Shown one piece after another: positions 21,213 to 30,616 of a DNA stretch of 64,000 bases. The notes below the pieces were generated by a model, which was given only the letters and a program-made list of their open reading frames with translations, ran no database searches and was not told the DNA's origin. The DNA is taken from NCBI RefSeq assembly GCF_024372725.1, contig NZ_VOUA01000005.1, positions 95,158 to 159,157 of the forward strand, in the 5' to 3' direction. A program made the translations under genes and the position numbers. This stretch comes from Methanosarcina sp. KYL-1 (GTDB lineage: Archaea; Halobacteriota; Methanosarcinia; Methanosarcinales; Methanosarcinaceae). Every line of letters starts with the position of its first letter. The stretch's first letter is position 1.

Positions 21213-24200
21213 TCAAAATTTCTCCAGTTTTTCTATGCGTTCCTCCATCAGTTCGGGAGAGAGCAGGTCCTTTTCAAGCCTCTCTTTAAATTCGTCAAGC
21301 AGGGATGCAGGCACCTCGAACTCCGGAGGAGGCGGGGTAAGGGTTTCAAGTTCGAGCTCTCCAGTCCCTTTTCTGGCTGCCCTAAGTCCCGGAAAGAGCA
21401 GGATAAGGAGCAAAAACAGAATGAAAATTACATATTCCCTGCCGTAATGTGCCCAGGAAACCGAAACTGCCCCAAAGGGTGTAAAGCGGGAGAAAAAAGC
21501 CTGTGCAGGTGCTGCCAGCCAGGATACGAACGGGAGGGTGGAGGCTGCGGGGTGGGAAAGCAGCAGGCTGAAGATAAGGACGGCGAGGGCTGCAAAAACT
21601 GCTTTTTTGAGCAGGCCGTGTTTTTTCGAAGCAAGCCACCATTCCCACAGGGAAGGCTTCAGGGGGCCTGAGCGGAGGCTTTCAAGGAGCAGGGCTGCAG
21701 GCTTTTTTATTTCCTGCGAGGGTCCGAGTTTCAGGGCTTCTTCGAGCCTTTCTGCAGCTTTGTGGAAGTACCGGATTTTCCAGTGAAAAAAACCCAGGAA
21801 ATAGAGGCACAGGGATTTGAGTTCTTTGTCTTCGCTAAATTCTATGTATTCAGCTTCCCCGGAAAGGACGGTTTTTTCAAGTTTTCCGATTGCAGCGAGA
21901 AGCATGTGCCTGAAGCGCGGGTTTTCCGGCCCGAAGGATACATCGGCGTAGAGGTACCTGGCGTAGGCGTCCCAGAGCAGGAGTTTCGGGTCTGCGGTGT
22001 CCAGGGCAAGGGCTTTTCCAAAAGACTCCAGGGCATCTTCAAAGGCTTGCTCTTCAAGCTCTATCCTGCCTTTCAGGCTCCTCGAAAAAGCATTCTCGTG
22101 GTTTTCGGCTATTGAAGCTTCCACCTCTTTGAGGGCTCCCCTGCTGTTCCCAAGTTTGAAATACAGTTCTGCAAGCCCGTTTCTGGCATGGAAGTTTTTC
22201 GGGTTTGCCTCAACGGCTTTCCTGTAAGCCTCTACTGCCCTTTCATACCTGCCCAGCCTGGAGTAGGCAAATCCCTGAAGGCAGGAGAGCAGGTCATGTT
22301 CAGTGTCCGGGACTGCAATTTTCTCCAGGGTTTCAGCAGCTTTGTCGAATTCCTGCATCCGGATGAGGGCAAAGGCTTTCAGGGCCAATGCCGGGATATT
22401 TTCCGGATCTGAAGAAAGAACCCGGCCAAAGGCTTTCCTTGCTTTTTCCCATTCTCCCATGTGGGCAAAGACAATGCCTTTTCCAAGGCAGGAGGTCTCT
22501 CCGTTTCCCGAAAGCTTCCGGGCATGTTCGAAGGCTTCCAGGGCTTCTCCGTAAAGGCCGAGTGCATCAAGGGCAAAGCCTCTAGTGCACCAGAGCACTT
22601 TGAACAGGGCCTTTCTTCCGGCCTGGCTTGAAATCCCTATGCTTGCGGTTTTTTCGGCGGCTTCGAAGGCCTCAAGCGCTTCTTCATATCTTTTGAGGTA
22701 CATGAGGACAAGCCCCCTGTACAGCTCGGAAGAAAGGTCTCCCTGTCCAAGCCTCAATGCACTCTCAAAGGCTTTCAGGGATTCCTTATAATTCCCGAGT
22801 GCAGCAAGGGCAAGCCCCCTGTATCTCCACTCTTCGGCATCAATGGTTTCTTCCGGGGCCGTCCCTGAGAGTTCCAGGTATTTCTTAAAAGCAATCTGGA
22901 GCCGGTTTTCAAGGGCTTCCTCATATTCTCTTTTTTGGCGTTTAAGCCGGGAAAGGGCAACTCCCCTGTTGTAGCGGGCAGGAAGGCTCCCGTGGTCAAG
23001 CCTCAGGAGCGTTTCGTAAGCTTCCAGGGCTTCCTTAAACTTCCCGAGTTCGCAGCACGCATTTCCCTTCCCGTTCCAGGCGAAGGCATTTTCGGGTTCA
23101 AGGGCAAGGGCTTTCTCAAAAGCCTCAAGGGCTTTTTCGTATTCCCCTGACTCATAATACACGGCTCCGATGCCGCTTAAGGTCCCGGAATCTTCCGGTT
23201 CCAGTTCCAGGGCTTTTTCGTAAGCCTTCAGGGCTTCGGCATATTTCCGGAGGCCCGTAAGGGCATTTCCGAGCCCCTTCCAAAGCCTCGCGTCCCCTGC
23301 TTCGTATTCCAGGGTTTTTTTATAAGAACCGGCCGCTTCTTCATACCTGGCAAGGGCTAGGAGTACACTCCCGAGGCTGCGCCGGGCCTCGGGGAGGGAA
23401 CTGTCAAGCTCAAGGGCAGTTTCAAAGGCTTCCTGGGCCTCTTCATATTTTCCCATTTTTCCGAGCACTCTGCCCTTTTCGCTCCAGTAGCCTGCGTTTT
23501 CGGGTTCAAGGGCAAGGGCCTTTTCAAAGGTTTCCAGGGCTTCTTCGGGTTTCCCTAGCTCTCCCAGTACCTTTCCTTTTCCGGCCCAGGCAGGTGAAAA
23601 ACCGGGGTTCAGCTCAAGGGCCTTTTCATAAGCCCTCAGGGCCTTTTCCAACTCTCCCAGGCTCAGGTAAACCTTTGCTTTCCCCTCCCAGGCCCCCGCA
23701 TGCCCCGGTTCCAGTTCCAGGGCTTTTTCAAAGGCTTCTTCTGCTTTTTTGCTTTTCCCGAGGGAGTACAGGGCAAGCCCGCTATAGTACAGGGCTCCCG
23801 GGTTTCTGGAATTCAGTTCAAGGGCCTTCTCGAAAGCCGAAAGCGCCTTCTCATATTGCCCAAGCTGGTGGAAGGCAAGTCCCAGGTAGTGCCAGGTCCC
23901 GGCATCCTTTTCTTTTTTTTCGAGGACTTTTCCGAAGGCCTCAACGGCTTCTTCTGCCCGTTTCAGGTAGCCAAGGGCAAGCCCTTTACAGTACAGGGCC
24001 TCCATATTTTCCGGCTCAAGGGCAAGCACTTTTTCAAAAGCTTTCAGTGCCTCTTCGGGCCTGTTCAGGTAACTCAGGGCGTTGCCTTTATAGTACCATG
24101 CCTGGGCATCTTCCGGGTTTATTTCAAGCACGGTATTGAATTCTTCCACAGCTTCTTCAAAGTGTTTCTCGGCTTCGGCATATTTTTTCAGGGAAAAAAG

Positions 24201-24245
24201 AGCAATGGCTTTACTGTACAGGGCTCTGGCATAGAGGGAGTACAT
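21213..24245 (-). CDS. Large TPR-repeat protein with C-terminal membrane helices
   Basis: 1010 residues. From residue 1 to about 850 the protein is a run of 34-residue tetratricopeptide repeats, about twenty or more, many nearly identical (for example YEKALEAFEKALALEPENA and AWNGKGNACCELGKFKEALE). After this, two hydrophobic segments (about 875-905, FAALAVLIFSLLLSH; and about 930-950, YVIFILFLLLILLFPGLRAA) anchor it, with a short acidic tail. It probably acts as a membrane-attached scaffold; partners are unknown. ATG at 24245 has GAGG nine bases before it. The high similarity among repeats implies recent internal duplication. Confidence 0.88.
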   Translation of the reverse strand: MYSLYARALYSKAIALFSLKKYAEAEKHFEEAVEEFNTVLEINPEDAQAWYYKGNALSYLNRPEEALKAFEKVLALEPENMEALYCKGLALGYLKRAEEAVEAFGKVLEKKEKDAGTWHYLGLAFHQLGQYEKALSAFEKALELNSRNPGALYYSGLALYSLGKSKKAEEAFEKALELEPGHAGAWEGKAKVYLSLGELEKALRAYEKALELNPGFSPAWAGKGKVLGELGKPEEALETFEKALALEPENAGYWSEKGRVLGKMGKYEEAQEAFETALELDSSLPEARRSLGSVLLALARYEEAAGSYKKTLEYEAGDARLWKGLGNALTGLRKYAEALKAYEKALELEPEDSGTLSGIGAVYYESGEYEKALEAFEKALALEPENAFAWNGKGNACCELGKFKEALEAYETLLRLDHGSLPARYNRGVALSRLKRQKREYEEALENRLQIAFKKYLELSGTAPEETIDAEEWRYRGLALAALGNYKESLKAFESALRLGQGDLSSELYRGLVLMYLKRYEEALEAFEAAEKTASIGISSQAGRKALFKVLWCTRGFALDALGLYGEALEAFEHARKLSGNGETSCLGKGIVFAHMGEWEKARKAFGRVLSSDPENIPALALKAFALIRMQEFDKAAETLEKIAVPDTEHDLLSCLQGFAYSRLGRYERAVEAYRKAVEANPKNFHARNGLAELYFKLGNSRGALKEVEASIAENHENAFSRSLKGRIELEEQAFEDALESFGKALALDTADPKLLLWDAYARYLYADVSFGPENPRFRHMLLAAIGKLEKTVLSGEAEYIEFSEDKELKSLCLYFLGFFHWKIRYFHKAAERLEEALKLGPSQEIKKPAALLLESLRSGPLKPSLWEWWLASKKHGLLKKAVFAALAVLIFSLLLSHPAASTLPFVSWLAAPAQAFFSRFTPFGAVSVSWAHYGREYVIFILFLLLILLFPGLRAARKGTGELELETLTPPPPEFEVPASLLDEFKERLEKDLLSPELMEERIEKLEKF

Positions 24246-24388
24246 GTGGCCTCTGGAATCTGCGGTTAAAAAAATTTACATCAAATTATATATGCTCGCA
24301 GGTATAAATATGGGTGCAAAAGAGAGTTACTGATTCCGGATACTCGGCCAGTTTTCTACAAAAGCATATTCATGAAACTAATAAATGT

Positions 24389-24610
24389 ATGTTCAAAAGA
24401 ATGGTCTTCAAAAATGTGGTATTCAGAAGGTTAGTTTTCGAGGAGTTATCTATTGAGAAGTTATCTATTGAGAAGTTATCTATTGAGAAGTTATCTATTG
24501 AGAAGTTATCTATTGAGAAGTTATCTATTGAGAAGTTATCTATTGAGAAGTTATCTATTGAGAAGTTAGCCTTCGGAAGTGAACCCACAGGTTTTGCTGG
24601 AGTGTTCTGA
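24389..24610 (+). CDS. Small pentapeptide-pattern repeat ORF
   Basis: From the ATG at 24389: MFKRMVFKNVVFRRLVFEEL and then LSIEK repeated eight times, ending LAFGSEPTGFAGVF (73 residues). Every fifth residue is hydrophobic, as in pentapeptide-repeat beta-helices. The minus strand of the same DNA also reads as a repeat (NFSID), so coding direction is uncertain. I favour plus because the neighbouring small gene at 24620-24781 has the same LxIxK rhythm. No clear ribosome-binding site. Not a secure gene. Confidence 0.35.
   Translation: MFKRMVFKNVVFRRLVFEELSIEKLSIEKLSIEKLSIEKLSIEKLSIEKLSIEKLSIEKLAFGSEPTGFAGVF
24446..24565. repeat. 15-bp tandem repeat, eight exact copies
   Basis: Unit TTATCTATTGAGAAG, eight perfect copies, then divergence. 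A multiple of three, so it keeps any frame open. Perfect identity shows recent expansion or homogenisation. Confidence 0.97.
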
Positions 24611-24619
24611 GGAATTTTT

Positions 24620-24781
24620 TTAATTTTCTTTTTCTGCCGGCAGCCTGATTATCAGCCTGACATCCTTTAAGGTAAGGTCCTTTATTATCAAAGGTCTTGG
24701 CCCCAGACCCTTTATTTTTAGTTTCTCTATGTGCATGTCCTTTATTCTGATGATTTTTACCCTTGAGTTTTTCTCAGACAT
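24620..24781 (-). CDS. Small pentapeptide-pattern protein
   Basis: 53 residues from the ATG at 24781: MSEKNSRVKIIRIKDMHIEK, LKIKGLGPRPLIIKDL, TLKDVRLIIRLPAEKEN. The xIxKD/LxIxK pattern repeats every five residues. AAGGAG lies 12 bases upstream of the ATG. A frame runs further up to 24904, but the extra part is not protein-like. It faces the related ORF at 24389-24610 tail to tail. No function known. Confidence 0.45.
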   Translation of the reverse strand: MSEKNSRVKIIRIKDMHIEKLKIKGLGPRPLIIKDLTLKDVRLIIRLPAEKEN

Positions 24782-24958
24782 TGTTTTACCCCGCTCCTTG
24801 CCTGACAGCTTTCTCTTCACTGCAGGTCTTTGCCGGTACGATGTAAATATAATATTCCAGACATAAACGGTTTTCCGTTTGCTGGGGGTAAATCTTCCGG
24901 GCATCGAGTTGAGCCTGCTACATTTTCAAGCTTTTTCCGATGTATTTCTATGAAAAGG

Positions 24959-24980
24959 CCGGTCGTGCAGGCACGACCGG
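24959..24980. other. Perfect 10-bp inverted repeat with 2-nt loop
   Basis: CCGGTCGTGC, AG, GCACGACCGG. Sits in the ~660-bp gap between the small pentapeptide gene and rps27ae. With a two-base loop it is more likely a palindromic protein site than a tight RNA hairpin, but a 3' structure for the ribosomal operon is possible. The rest of 24782-25442 shows no coding signal. Confidence 0.7.
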
Positions 24981-25442
24981 TGAGCCCACTTTCCGCAGAT
25001 GTATTTTCAATTTTCGTCATTTTTTCCGCTATCGGTTTTTCTGAAAATTGCCTTGGTTATTCAAACGTTTGTTTTTGAAATGTCCCACACTTTTCGACCT
25101 CGTACCTTCATTGAAGGTTTCCAAATCCAGCTTCCCGGGGATTCAGTTGAGATAATTATTGTAGATTTTTGAGCAATTATTCAAAAGCGATAGCAGGAAA
25201 AATGTTATTTTTTCAAGAACATCTGCGGAAAGTCAGGGTGAGAGTATGGGGTTCTGCAAAATCATAGAAACCCGGAAGTCCGGATACTGAAGTAAAAATC
25301 CGGTTTAAATGCGGTTTGAATCCGGCTTAAAATGACTGAACTTCAAAATAACTATGAAAAAGAGCTGAAAATAGGTAAAAAAGCCCGCAGGAAACCCCTG
25401 CAGGCCGGTTGGAAAATAAGTTTGATGAATTCGCAAAACGGG

Positions 25443-25592
25443 TTATTTCTTGAATTCGGTGTAGCCGCACTTTCCGCAGGAAAGGCGGTTCTTGTGTTCG
25501 GCAAGGAATGTGCCGGGTCCGCACCTGGGACAGAACTGTTTAAGTCTCGTTACGGAATCGCCCTCGACCTTGTAGTAATCTTTAACTGCCAT
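25443..25592 (-). CDS. rps27ae: 30S ribosomal protein S27ae
   Basis: 49 residues: [20 protein letters not shown] followed by [20 protein letters not shown] and KCGYTEFKK. The four cysteines (CPRC and CGKC) form the zinc ribbon of S27ae. The ATG at 25592 has GAGGTG seven bases upstream; a second ATG six bases earlier is less well placed. Last gene of the transcription/translation operon, 18 bp after rps24e. Confidence 0.95.
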   Translation of the reverse strand: MAVKDYYKVEGDSVTRLKQFCPRCGPGTFLAEHKNRLSCGKCGYTEFKK

Positions 25593-25610
25593 TTTCATAC
25601 ACCTCAGGCT

Positions 25611-25916
25611 TTACTCTGCTTCTTCCTCAGCTTCTTCGCCGGGGGCGGGGTTTCTCTTCAGGACGTATTCGTTTTCGATCTGCTTCATGCGCTGTGCGTC
25701 TGAATAGAGCTTTGCATAGCCTTTTGCTTCCTGCATACCGTATTCGGTGACGACCCTCTGGACGACCAGCAGTTCAAGGGGGGCGTTTAACAGGGCTGCG
25801 AGCTTGTTCCTGACATCACTTCTGGAAGGGGTCGAACCTTCATATTTCACAATGAAATCCAGTTCCCTTCTGTTTAAAAGTACGTTATTTTTGTCTTTAA
25901 GAATCCGTATGTCCAT
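25611..25916 (-). CDS. rps24e: 30S ribosomal protein S24e
   Basis: 101 residues, starting [20 protein letters not shown], with [19 protein letters not shown], the signature region of S24e, and an acidic tail (GEEAEEEAE). Component of the small ribosomal subunit. Overlaps the end of the preceding kinase gene by 20 bp, so coupled translation is likely. Confidence 0.95.
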   Translation of the reverse strand: MDIRILKDKNNVLLNRRELDFIVKYEGSTPSRSDVRNKLAALLNAPLELLVVQRVVTEYGMQEAKGYAKLYSDAQRMKQIENEYVLKRNPAPGEEAEEEAE

Positions 25917-26484
25917 CTAAAATTCTCCGTAACTTATTCAATTCATTATTTTGATTTTGGCCGATAAGCTTTTCGAAAAGGACCCTGATTTCTTCCTTTT
26001 TCTTTTCAGTGACCTCAACAAAGACCACGCCCTCATCGGGCTGCCCGTACAGGACCACCGCTCCCAGGGGAGCCATAATGATCACTGGAAGGGTTGCCAG
26101 GTCTTCTTCTCCCCGGACAAGGATCCTGAGAGGGGTACTGGATTCAAATGCCCCGGAAAGGGCTTTGATCAACTCATCGGTGATAATTCCTGCAGGGTTG
26201 TCCACCGAAACTTCAGTGTAGAGACCGTCTTTATTCCGGGTTGACACGTCTTCGGAAACCGGTTTCCTTTTGGTCCGGTTGTCCACGATACAGAGGTCCG
26301 GAACAATCCCGGCTTCGAGCAGGTGGAAGGTAGTAACATCCCCCACGGATATAAGTTTTGTGGGGTTTGCGAGCTTTCCGGCAAACTTCTCTATGGTGTC
26401 CCTGCCCGTCCCCGTGTAGAGTGTGCCAAGGGGCTTTTTCATAAGTGGGCGAAGTTCTCTTGGAAGTTCGATGTGAACACTCAA
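25897..26484 (-). CDS. GTP-dependent dephospho-CoA kinase (DUF359)
   Basis: 195 residues of the DUF359 family, shown in other archaea to phosphorylate dephospho-CoA using GTP, the last step of CoA synthesis. Marks: [60 protein letters not shown] and [11 protein letters not shown]. The start is TTG at 26484 with AAGGTG upstream, one base after the spt4 stop. Its place between spt4 and rps24e is conserved in euryarchaea. Confidence 0.92.
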   Translation of the reverse strand: MSVHIELPRELRPLMKKPLGTLYTGTGRDTIEKFAGKLANPTKLISVGDVTTFHLLEAGIVPDLCIVDNRTKRKPVSEDVSTRNKDGLYTEVSVDNPAGIITDELIKALSGAFESSTPLRILVRGEEDLATLPVIIMAPLGAVVLYGQPDEGVVFVEVTEKKKEEIRVLFEKLIGQNQNNELNKLRRILDGHTDS

Positions 26485-26485
26485 C

Positions 26486-26671
26486 TCAGCGCACCTTCAG
26501 AGCAAATTTATCCGAGATGTCTACCCCGAGCTTTTTTGCTATTTCCGAGCGTTCCGGGTCAAGGATAATCACAAGCCCACTCCATTCTTCCGCAAGGTCC
26601 GAAGTTCCGCAGATCGGGCAGGAGGGCCCTTCAAGGATCCTTAAACAGTGCCTGCAAACTCTTTCCGCCAT
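26486..26671 (-). CDS. spt4: Transcription elongation factor Spt4 (RpoE'')
   Basis: 61 residues: MAERVCRHCLRILEGPSCPI then CGTSDLAEEWSGLVIILDP. Four cysteines (CRHC, CPIC) hold zinc. Spt4 pairs with Spt5 on RNA polymerase and increases processivity. Directly follows the rpoE' gene, the usual archaeal order. Confidence 0.95.
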   Translation of the reverse strand: MAERVCRHCLRILEGPSCPICGTSDLAEEWSGLVIILDPERSEIAKKLGVDISDKFALKVR

Positions 26672-26706
26672 GGCAAATCCTCTTCTTTTCCGGTTTAATT
26701 TCCTTT

Positions 26707-27291
26707 TCAGGCAGCCTCTTCGGCTGCAGCTTCATGCGGCTGTTTTTTCTTGCGGGCTTCTTCGAGCCACTGCAGTTTCCCAAGGGCAGTCTGGCGCATG
26801 GTAAGCCCGATCTTGCTGTCTTTCGGTTCTCTCTCATTGATGCTTACAGCAACAATCCGGGCCCGCACATGGTCTCCTTCGGAGATGGCCTTACCCCCGC
26901 CTTTGGTGACAAGCCTTGCGTTCTTGGCATCATATGAAATGAAGTCATCTGTGATCTGGCTGACGTGGAGGAGCCCGTCCATGGGCCCGAGCCCTATGAA
27001 GACCCCGAAGCCAACGGCTTCTACGACTTCGCCTTCGATGATTTCCTGAAGTTCGGGTACAAACATGACTGCCTCAAATGTCACGTCATAATATACGGCC
27101 CCGTCTCCTACGAGGATATGCCCTTCCCCGATCTCGTCGATCTTGCAAACTGCGACGAGGGCGCCCAGTTTCTTGTCAACCTGCCCCTCAAGTTTTTCCC
27201 TTAACGCGTTTTTTACGGTGGGCACCACATCTTCCCCGAGCAGGGTGGGAGGGATGCGGACCGTATCAACGAGTTTCATCATCTTATACAT
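26707..27291 (-). CDS. rpoE: RNA polymerase subunit E' (Rpo7)
   Basis: 194 residues. N-terminal tip domain (KLVDTVRIPPTLLGEDVVPT) and S1-type OB domain (VEAVGFGVFIGLGPMDGLLH, VSQITDDFISYD) are both present. With Rpo4 it forms the polymerase stalk. GGTGA lies about eight bases before the ATG. Confidence 0.96.
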   Translation of the reverse strand: MYKMMKLVDTVRIPPTLLGEDVVPTVKNALREKLEGQVDKKLGALVAVCKIDEIGEGHILVGDGAVYYDVTFEAVMFVPELQEIIEGEVVEAVGFGVFIGLGPMDGLLHVSQITDDFISYDAKNARLVTKGGGKAISEGDHVRARIVAVSINEREPKDSKIGLTMRQTALGKLQWLEEARKKKQPHEAAAEEAA

Positions 27292-27349
27292 CTGTTAATC
27301 ACCCGTAAACACAATCTATTGCGACTCTGCAGGAATCCCCGGTGGGGTT

Positions 27350-27715
27350 TCAGGCTAGGTCCAGCCTGTTTTTCTGACGCAGAGATACTACCTGGATCCC
27401 CTTTTCAGCAAGCCTGTGCTTTAACCTTATATCGTTGGTCAGGACCGCCGCTTCCATTTCTTCCGCAAGCTTCAGGATTATGTCGTCTGCAGGCCCTCTG
27501 ACATTTATGCGTTTGCACCTGTCCAGCATGGACCTGGCGACCTTTGCGGCCATTTTGTCCGAACCTTTTTCCCGCTTTATGAGCTTTTCAATTTCAAATA
27601 CAACCGCTTCCGGTACGAGAAATTCGTCAAACCCTAGCCTTTTCAGTTCTTCGAAGATATCCACTCCGAACTGGACAGGGATCATGAACCCGTTAGTATC
27701 GATTATGACCTTCAA
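27350..27715 (-). CDS. PIN-domain protein, FCF1-like
   Basis: 121 residues with PIN nuclease acidic residues: [20 protein letters not shown] (first Asp), VFEIEKL (Glu) and [19 protein letters not shown] (Asp pair). The best matching group is the archaeal FCF1-like rRNA-processing type rather than a toxin, as there is no antitoxin gene and the gene sits in a translation operon. The start is TTG overlapping the aIF2-gamma TGA (GTTGA). Confidence 0.88.
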   Translation of the reverse strand: MKVIIDTNGFMIPVQFGVDIFEELKRLGFDEFLVPEAVVFEIEKLIKREKGSDKMAAKVARSMLDRCKRINVRGPADDIILKLAEEMEAAVLTNDIRLKHRLAEKGIQVVSLRQKNRLDLA

Positions 27716-28938
27716 CTCTTGATTACCCCTACCCCGATAAGCCTCCAGCGGGAATCGATTCTCCTGCTGATGGCAACCCTTGCCCCGGTTGCTGCACTTA
27801 CCGGGCGCTTGAGTGCTACCTGGGCTTCATTTTTCCGGGCGCTTGTGACCACTCCCACGGTTGTGGCGGTCCCTATGTTGAGCATGAGGGGTTCACTGGT
27901 CTTGATTTCATTGATCTTTTCTTCCCTGGTCACTCCAACGACCCTTTCGAGCAGGTGCAGTTCCATGACAAACTGGTGCCTGGTCTCGGGCAGGGTCCCG
28001 GGCGCGCCTGCGACCTGTCCGGTAAGGGAGTCGCCCTTGGTCAGGGTCGGGTCCAGAAGGGTTCCCACTGCCAGCAGGCCTCCGGGGGTTGCTTCTTCCA
28101 CCCTGGTCGCTCCTGCATGGATGGATGAGACCGTGGTAAGGATGGGGACCCATTTCGTGCTACCTTCAGTGGTGATCTTGAGCCCTGGCCTGATTTCCAG
28201 TTCGTCTCCCGGGTGCAGCACGCCTTCGGTCAGGGTGCCTCCGATAACTCCTCCGCGGATCTCGTCTATGGAAGTCCCCGGCCTGTTGATGTCAAAGGAC
28301 CGTGCAATAAGCATGTGGGCAGGCATGTCCACCTTGTGGACCGGAGTCGGGATCTGCTCTTCGAGGGTTTCGATCAGGACATCGATGTTTATGTTCTGCT
28401 GGGCAGAAATCGGAATGATGGGCGCATTTTCAGCAACCGTGCCCTTGACGAATTCCTTGATCTGGTGGTAGTGCTCGATCATCTCTTCCTTTGAGACCAG
28501 GTCGATTTTGTTCTGGACGATCACAATGTTTTCCATACCCATGATGTCCAGAGCCATCAGGTGTTCCTTTGTCTGGGGCTGGGGGCATTCTTCGTTTGCG
28601 GCAATAACAAGCACCGCGCCGTCCATGATAGCAGCTCCGGAAAGCATGGTTGCCATCAGGGTCTCGTGCCCGGGAGCATCGACAAAGGATACGGTCCTGT
28701 GCACTTCCGTTTTCTCTCCGCAGTTCGGGCAGGTCTTTTCTACCGTGTAACCCTGCGGGAGCGGGCATTTCGGGCATTTCATGAAAGTGGAGTCCGCATA
28801 CCCCAGCCTGATCGAAATTCCTCGTTTTACTTCTTCACTATGCGTATCCGTCCACACGCCTGATAAGGCTTTAACAAGCGTGGTTTTTCCATGGTCGACA
28901 TGGCCTACCATGCCGATATTAACACAGGGCTGACTCAA
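27712..28938 (-). CDS. eif2g: Translation initiation factor aIF2 subunit gamma
   Basis: 408 residues. GTPase motifs: [14 protein letters not shown] (P-loop), [13 protein letters not shown] (G3), [10 protein letters not shown] (G4), and PISAQQ (G5). A zinc knuckle [20 protein letters not shown] near residue 55 is typical of the archaeal and eukaryal subunit. Binds initiator Met-tRNA and brings it to the ribosome. TTG start at 28938 with GGAGGAAATT upstream. First gene of the operon running down to rps27ae. Confidence 0.97.
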   Translation of the reverse strand: MSQPCVNIGMVGHVDHGKTTLVKALSGVWTDTHSEEVKRGISIRLGYADSTFMKCPKCPLPQGYTVEKTCPNCGEKTEVHRTVSFVDAPGHETLMATMLSGAAIMDGAVLVIAANEECPQPQTKEHLMALDIMGMENIVIVQNKIDLVSKEEMIEHYHQIKEFVKGTVAENAPIIPISAQQNINIDVLIETLEEQIPTPVHKVDMPAHMLIARSFDINRPGTSIDEIRGGVIGGTLTEGVLHPGDELEIRPGLKITTEGSTKWVPILTTVSSIHAGATRVEEATPGGLLAVGTLLDPTLTKGDSLTGQVAGAPGTLPETRHQFVMELHLLERVVGVTREEKINEIKTSEPLMLNIGTATTVGVVTSARKNEAQVALKRPVSAATGARVAISRRIDSRWRLIGVGVIKS

Positions 28939-29452
28939 GTTGTAATTTCCTCCAGTAGAATGGGATAATCTTATAAGGCAGGTCTTTTTCCGAAATAGGG
29001 TCGTAAGCGGGATTTTGCATTTCTGAATTCCGGGGGCTTGCAGGTTCCAATACTGATAATTTCGGTCCTGGTAATCTAATCCGTGATTCTAATTTGTGAT
29101 TCTAATTCGTGATGTCCAGTATCCAATTAATTACTTCTTAATCCGTAGCTTTCCAATCCATAACTTCTTAATCCGAAGTTTGCGGCACGATTGTGAGCTG
29201 GAAAAGGATCTTTGTGGGTCCTTTATATAATTTTATGCCGATTCTTGCTGATTTATTATGGTGGTTTTTGAGCAGTTTCGGGACCCCGGAATGGTCCCCC
29301 GGACGGGTCCCGGTCCTGCATAATCGAAATCCGGATTACTCTAATGCTAAATTTTTTATTGTGGTTTGAACCTGCAGATTCCGAGGATACTTTTAAAGTT
29401 TACGGTCTCCTGCACAATTCATATCTACTAATGCCGGAAAGCCTTAATAAAT
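28939..29452. other. Intergenic region with short repeats and a hairpin
   Basis: No ORF. Three copies of a 13-bp unit CTAATCCGTGATT (degenerate) lie at 29076-29114. A hairpin CGGGACCC ... GGGTCCCG (29279-29286 with 29305-29312) may be the 3' structure of purP, which ends at 29453. ATTATATAAAGG on the minus strand (29220-29232) is a possible promoter for the aIF2-gamma operon. Confidence 0.45.
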
Positions 29453-30616
29453 TTATGTGACGATCATGTCAAGTTTCTCAAGTTCCAGGGCGCGCCTGAT
29501 CTCAAAGGCAAGCCTTCTTCCCGTGCTCATGGGCCTTCTCCAGAGAGAGTTGCCGTAAGAGTGCCCTACTGACATGTGCACGTTGGTCCCGCCGCCTACC
29601 CTCGGGGCGACGTCGTAGATGTAGAAGTTCAGGTCTTTGTCCACGCAGGTCTGGAGGCAGAAGGGCCCGATAATCCCGGGGGCATAGTGTTCCTGGGTTG
29701 CCTTGACATATTTTTCTCCCATCTCGAAGACTTTTTCCAGCAGGGATTCCCGGAGTGTTGCAGAGTTGTGCCCGCAGACCGTGTATTCGGGAGTAAGCTG
29801 GTGCTCTGCGAGGGCCATCTGCTGGGGAGCCGGAAGTCTTACATGCCCGTCAAGGCTTGTCTCAAAGCGCCAGTCAACCCCGAGGAGTTCTAACTTGCTC
29901 ATTTTCGGCTCGATTGGGGAGTAGAACATGTCCAGGTTAAACACGGGGCCAATGATGTAGCGCTCGATCCTGGCATTTTCAAGGGCTTCGGGGGTAATTA
30001 CTCCCTGCTTTATGAGGGATTCGGATTTTTCCTGGTATTCCTTATAGCTTGAGGCAGTAAAAAAGCCCCTTTCCAGCTTCTTGACCGCATGGGGAAGCTT
30101 GACCATGACAAGCTCGTTGATGTCCTTTGGGGACTCGAGCTTTTCCGGGAAGGGAAGCCCTGCCTTTTCCAGGATCCAGTAGTAGCTCTGCTGCTCGCTC
30201 CTCTCTTCGCTCCTTAGCAGGTTCCTGCTCCCAATCAGGGGGACCCTGAAGTTCTCTTCGATCTCGTCGATGCTGCAGTATGAGGTAAAAGAACGGTTAG
30301 GGACAAAGAGCGTGTGGGAGTCAACCAGTTTCTGCTGGTTTTCCGGGAGGAGGATTTCGTTGTATTTTTTATAGATTACGGCCTCGTCAACGATTCCTCT
30401 CCGGACCTTTCCGTAGGAATCCCGCTGGGATTTAAAGTACTCAGTGTAGGTCTTTTCCCTGCCTGCCTGGCAGACGGCAAGGGTGTTGAAGTCCTCTTCG
30501 ACTGCCCCATCGCAGATGTCGAGCCCGGAGTGGGAGGCAATCGTCCCGACCTTTATCTGATCAGCATACGCATAATAGTCTTCTACAATTTCCTGAATTT
30601 CTTTCCTGTCAATCAT
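29453..30616 (-). CDS. purP: PurP, FAICAR-forming formate ligase (purine synthesis)
   Basis: 387 residues of archaeal PurP. It joins formate to AICAR using ATP. Marks: TIASHSGLDICDGAVEEDF near the N-terminus, the ATP-grasp region VMVKLPHAVKKLERGFFTAS and IIGPVFNLDMFYSPIEPKMS, and the metal-binding C-terminal DLNFYIYDVAPRVGGGTNVH. Length agrees with known PurP. A paralogue with unknown function would look similar, so the exact copy assignment is slightly open. A GGGGGAC ribosome-binding site precedes the ATG. Confidence 0.9.
   Translation of the reverse strand: MIDRKEIQEIVEDYYAYADQIKVGTIASHSGLDICDGAVEEDFNTLAVCQAGREKTYTEYFKSQRDSYGKVRRGIVDEAVIYKKYNEILLPENQQKLVDSHTLFVPNRSFTSYCSIDEIEENFRVPLIGSRNLLRSEERSEQQSYYWILEKAGLPFPEKLESPKDINELVMVKLPHAVKKLERGFFTASSYKEYQEKSESLIKQGVITPEALENARIERYIIGPVFNLDMFYSPIEPKMSKLELLGVDWRFETSLDGHVRLPAPQQMALAEHQLTPEYTVCGHNSATLRESLLEKVFEMGEKYVKATQEHYAPGIIGPFCLQTCVDKDLNFYIYDVAPRVGGGTNVHMSVGHSYGNSLWRRPMSTGRRLAFEIRRALELEKLDMIVT

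Noticed and set aside
27350..27715. VapC-type toxin
   Set aside because: PIN protein lies in a translation operon, overlaps aIF2-gamma, and has no antitoxin partner.
27719..28471. 250-codon plus-strand ORF
   Set aside because: Antisense of aIF2-gamma.
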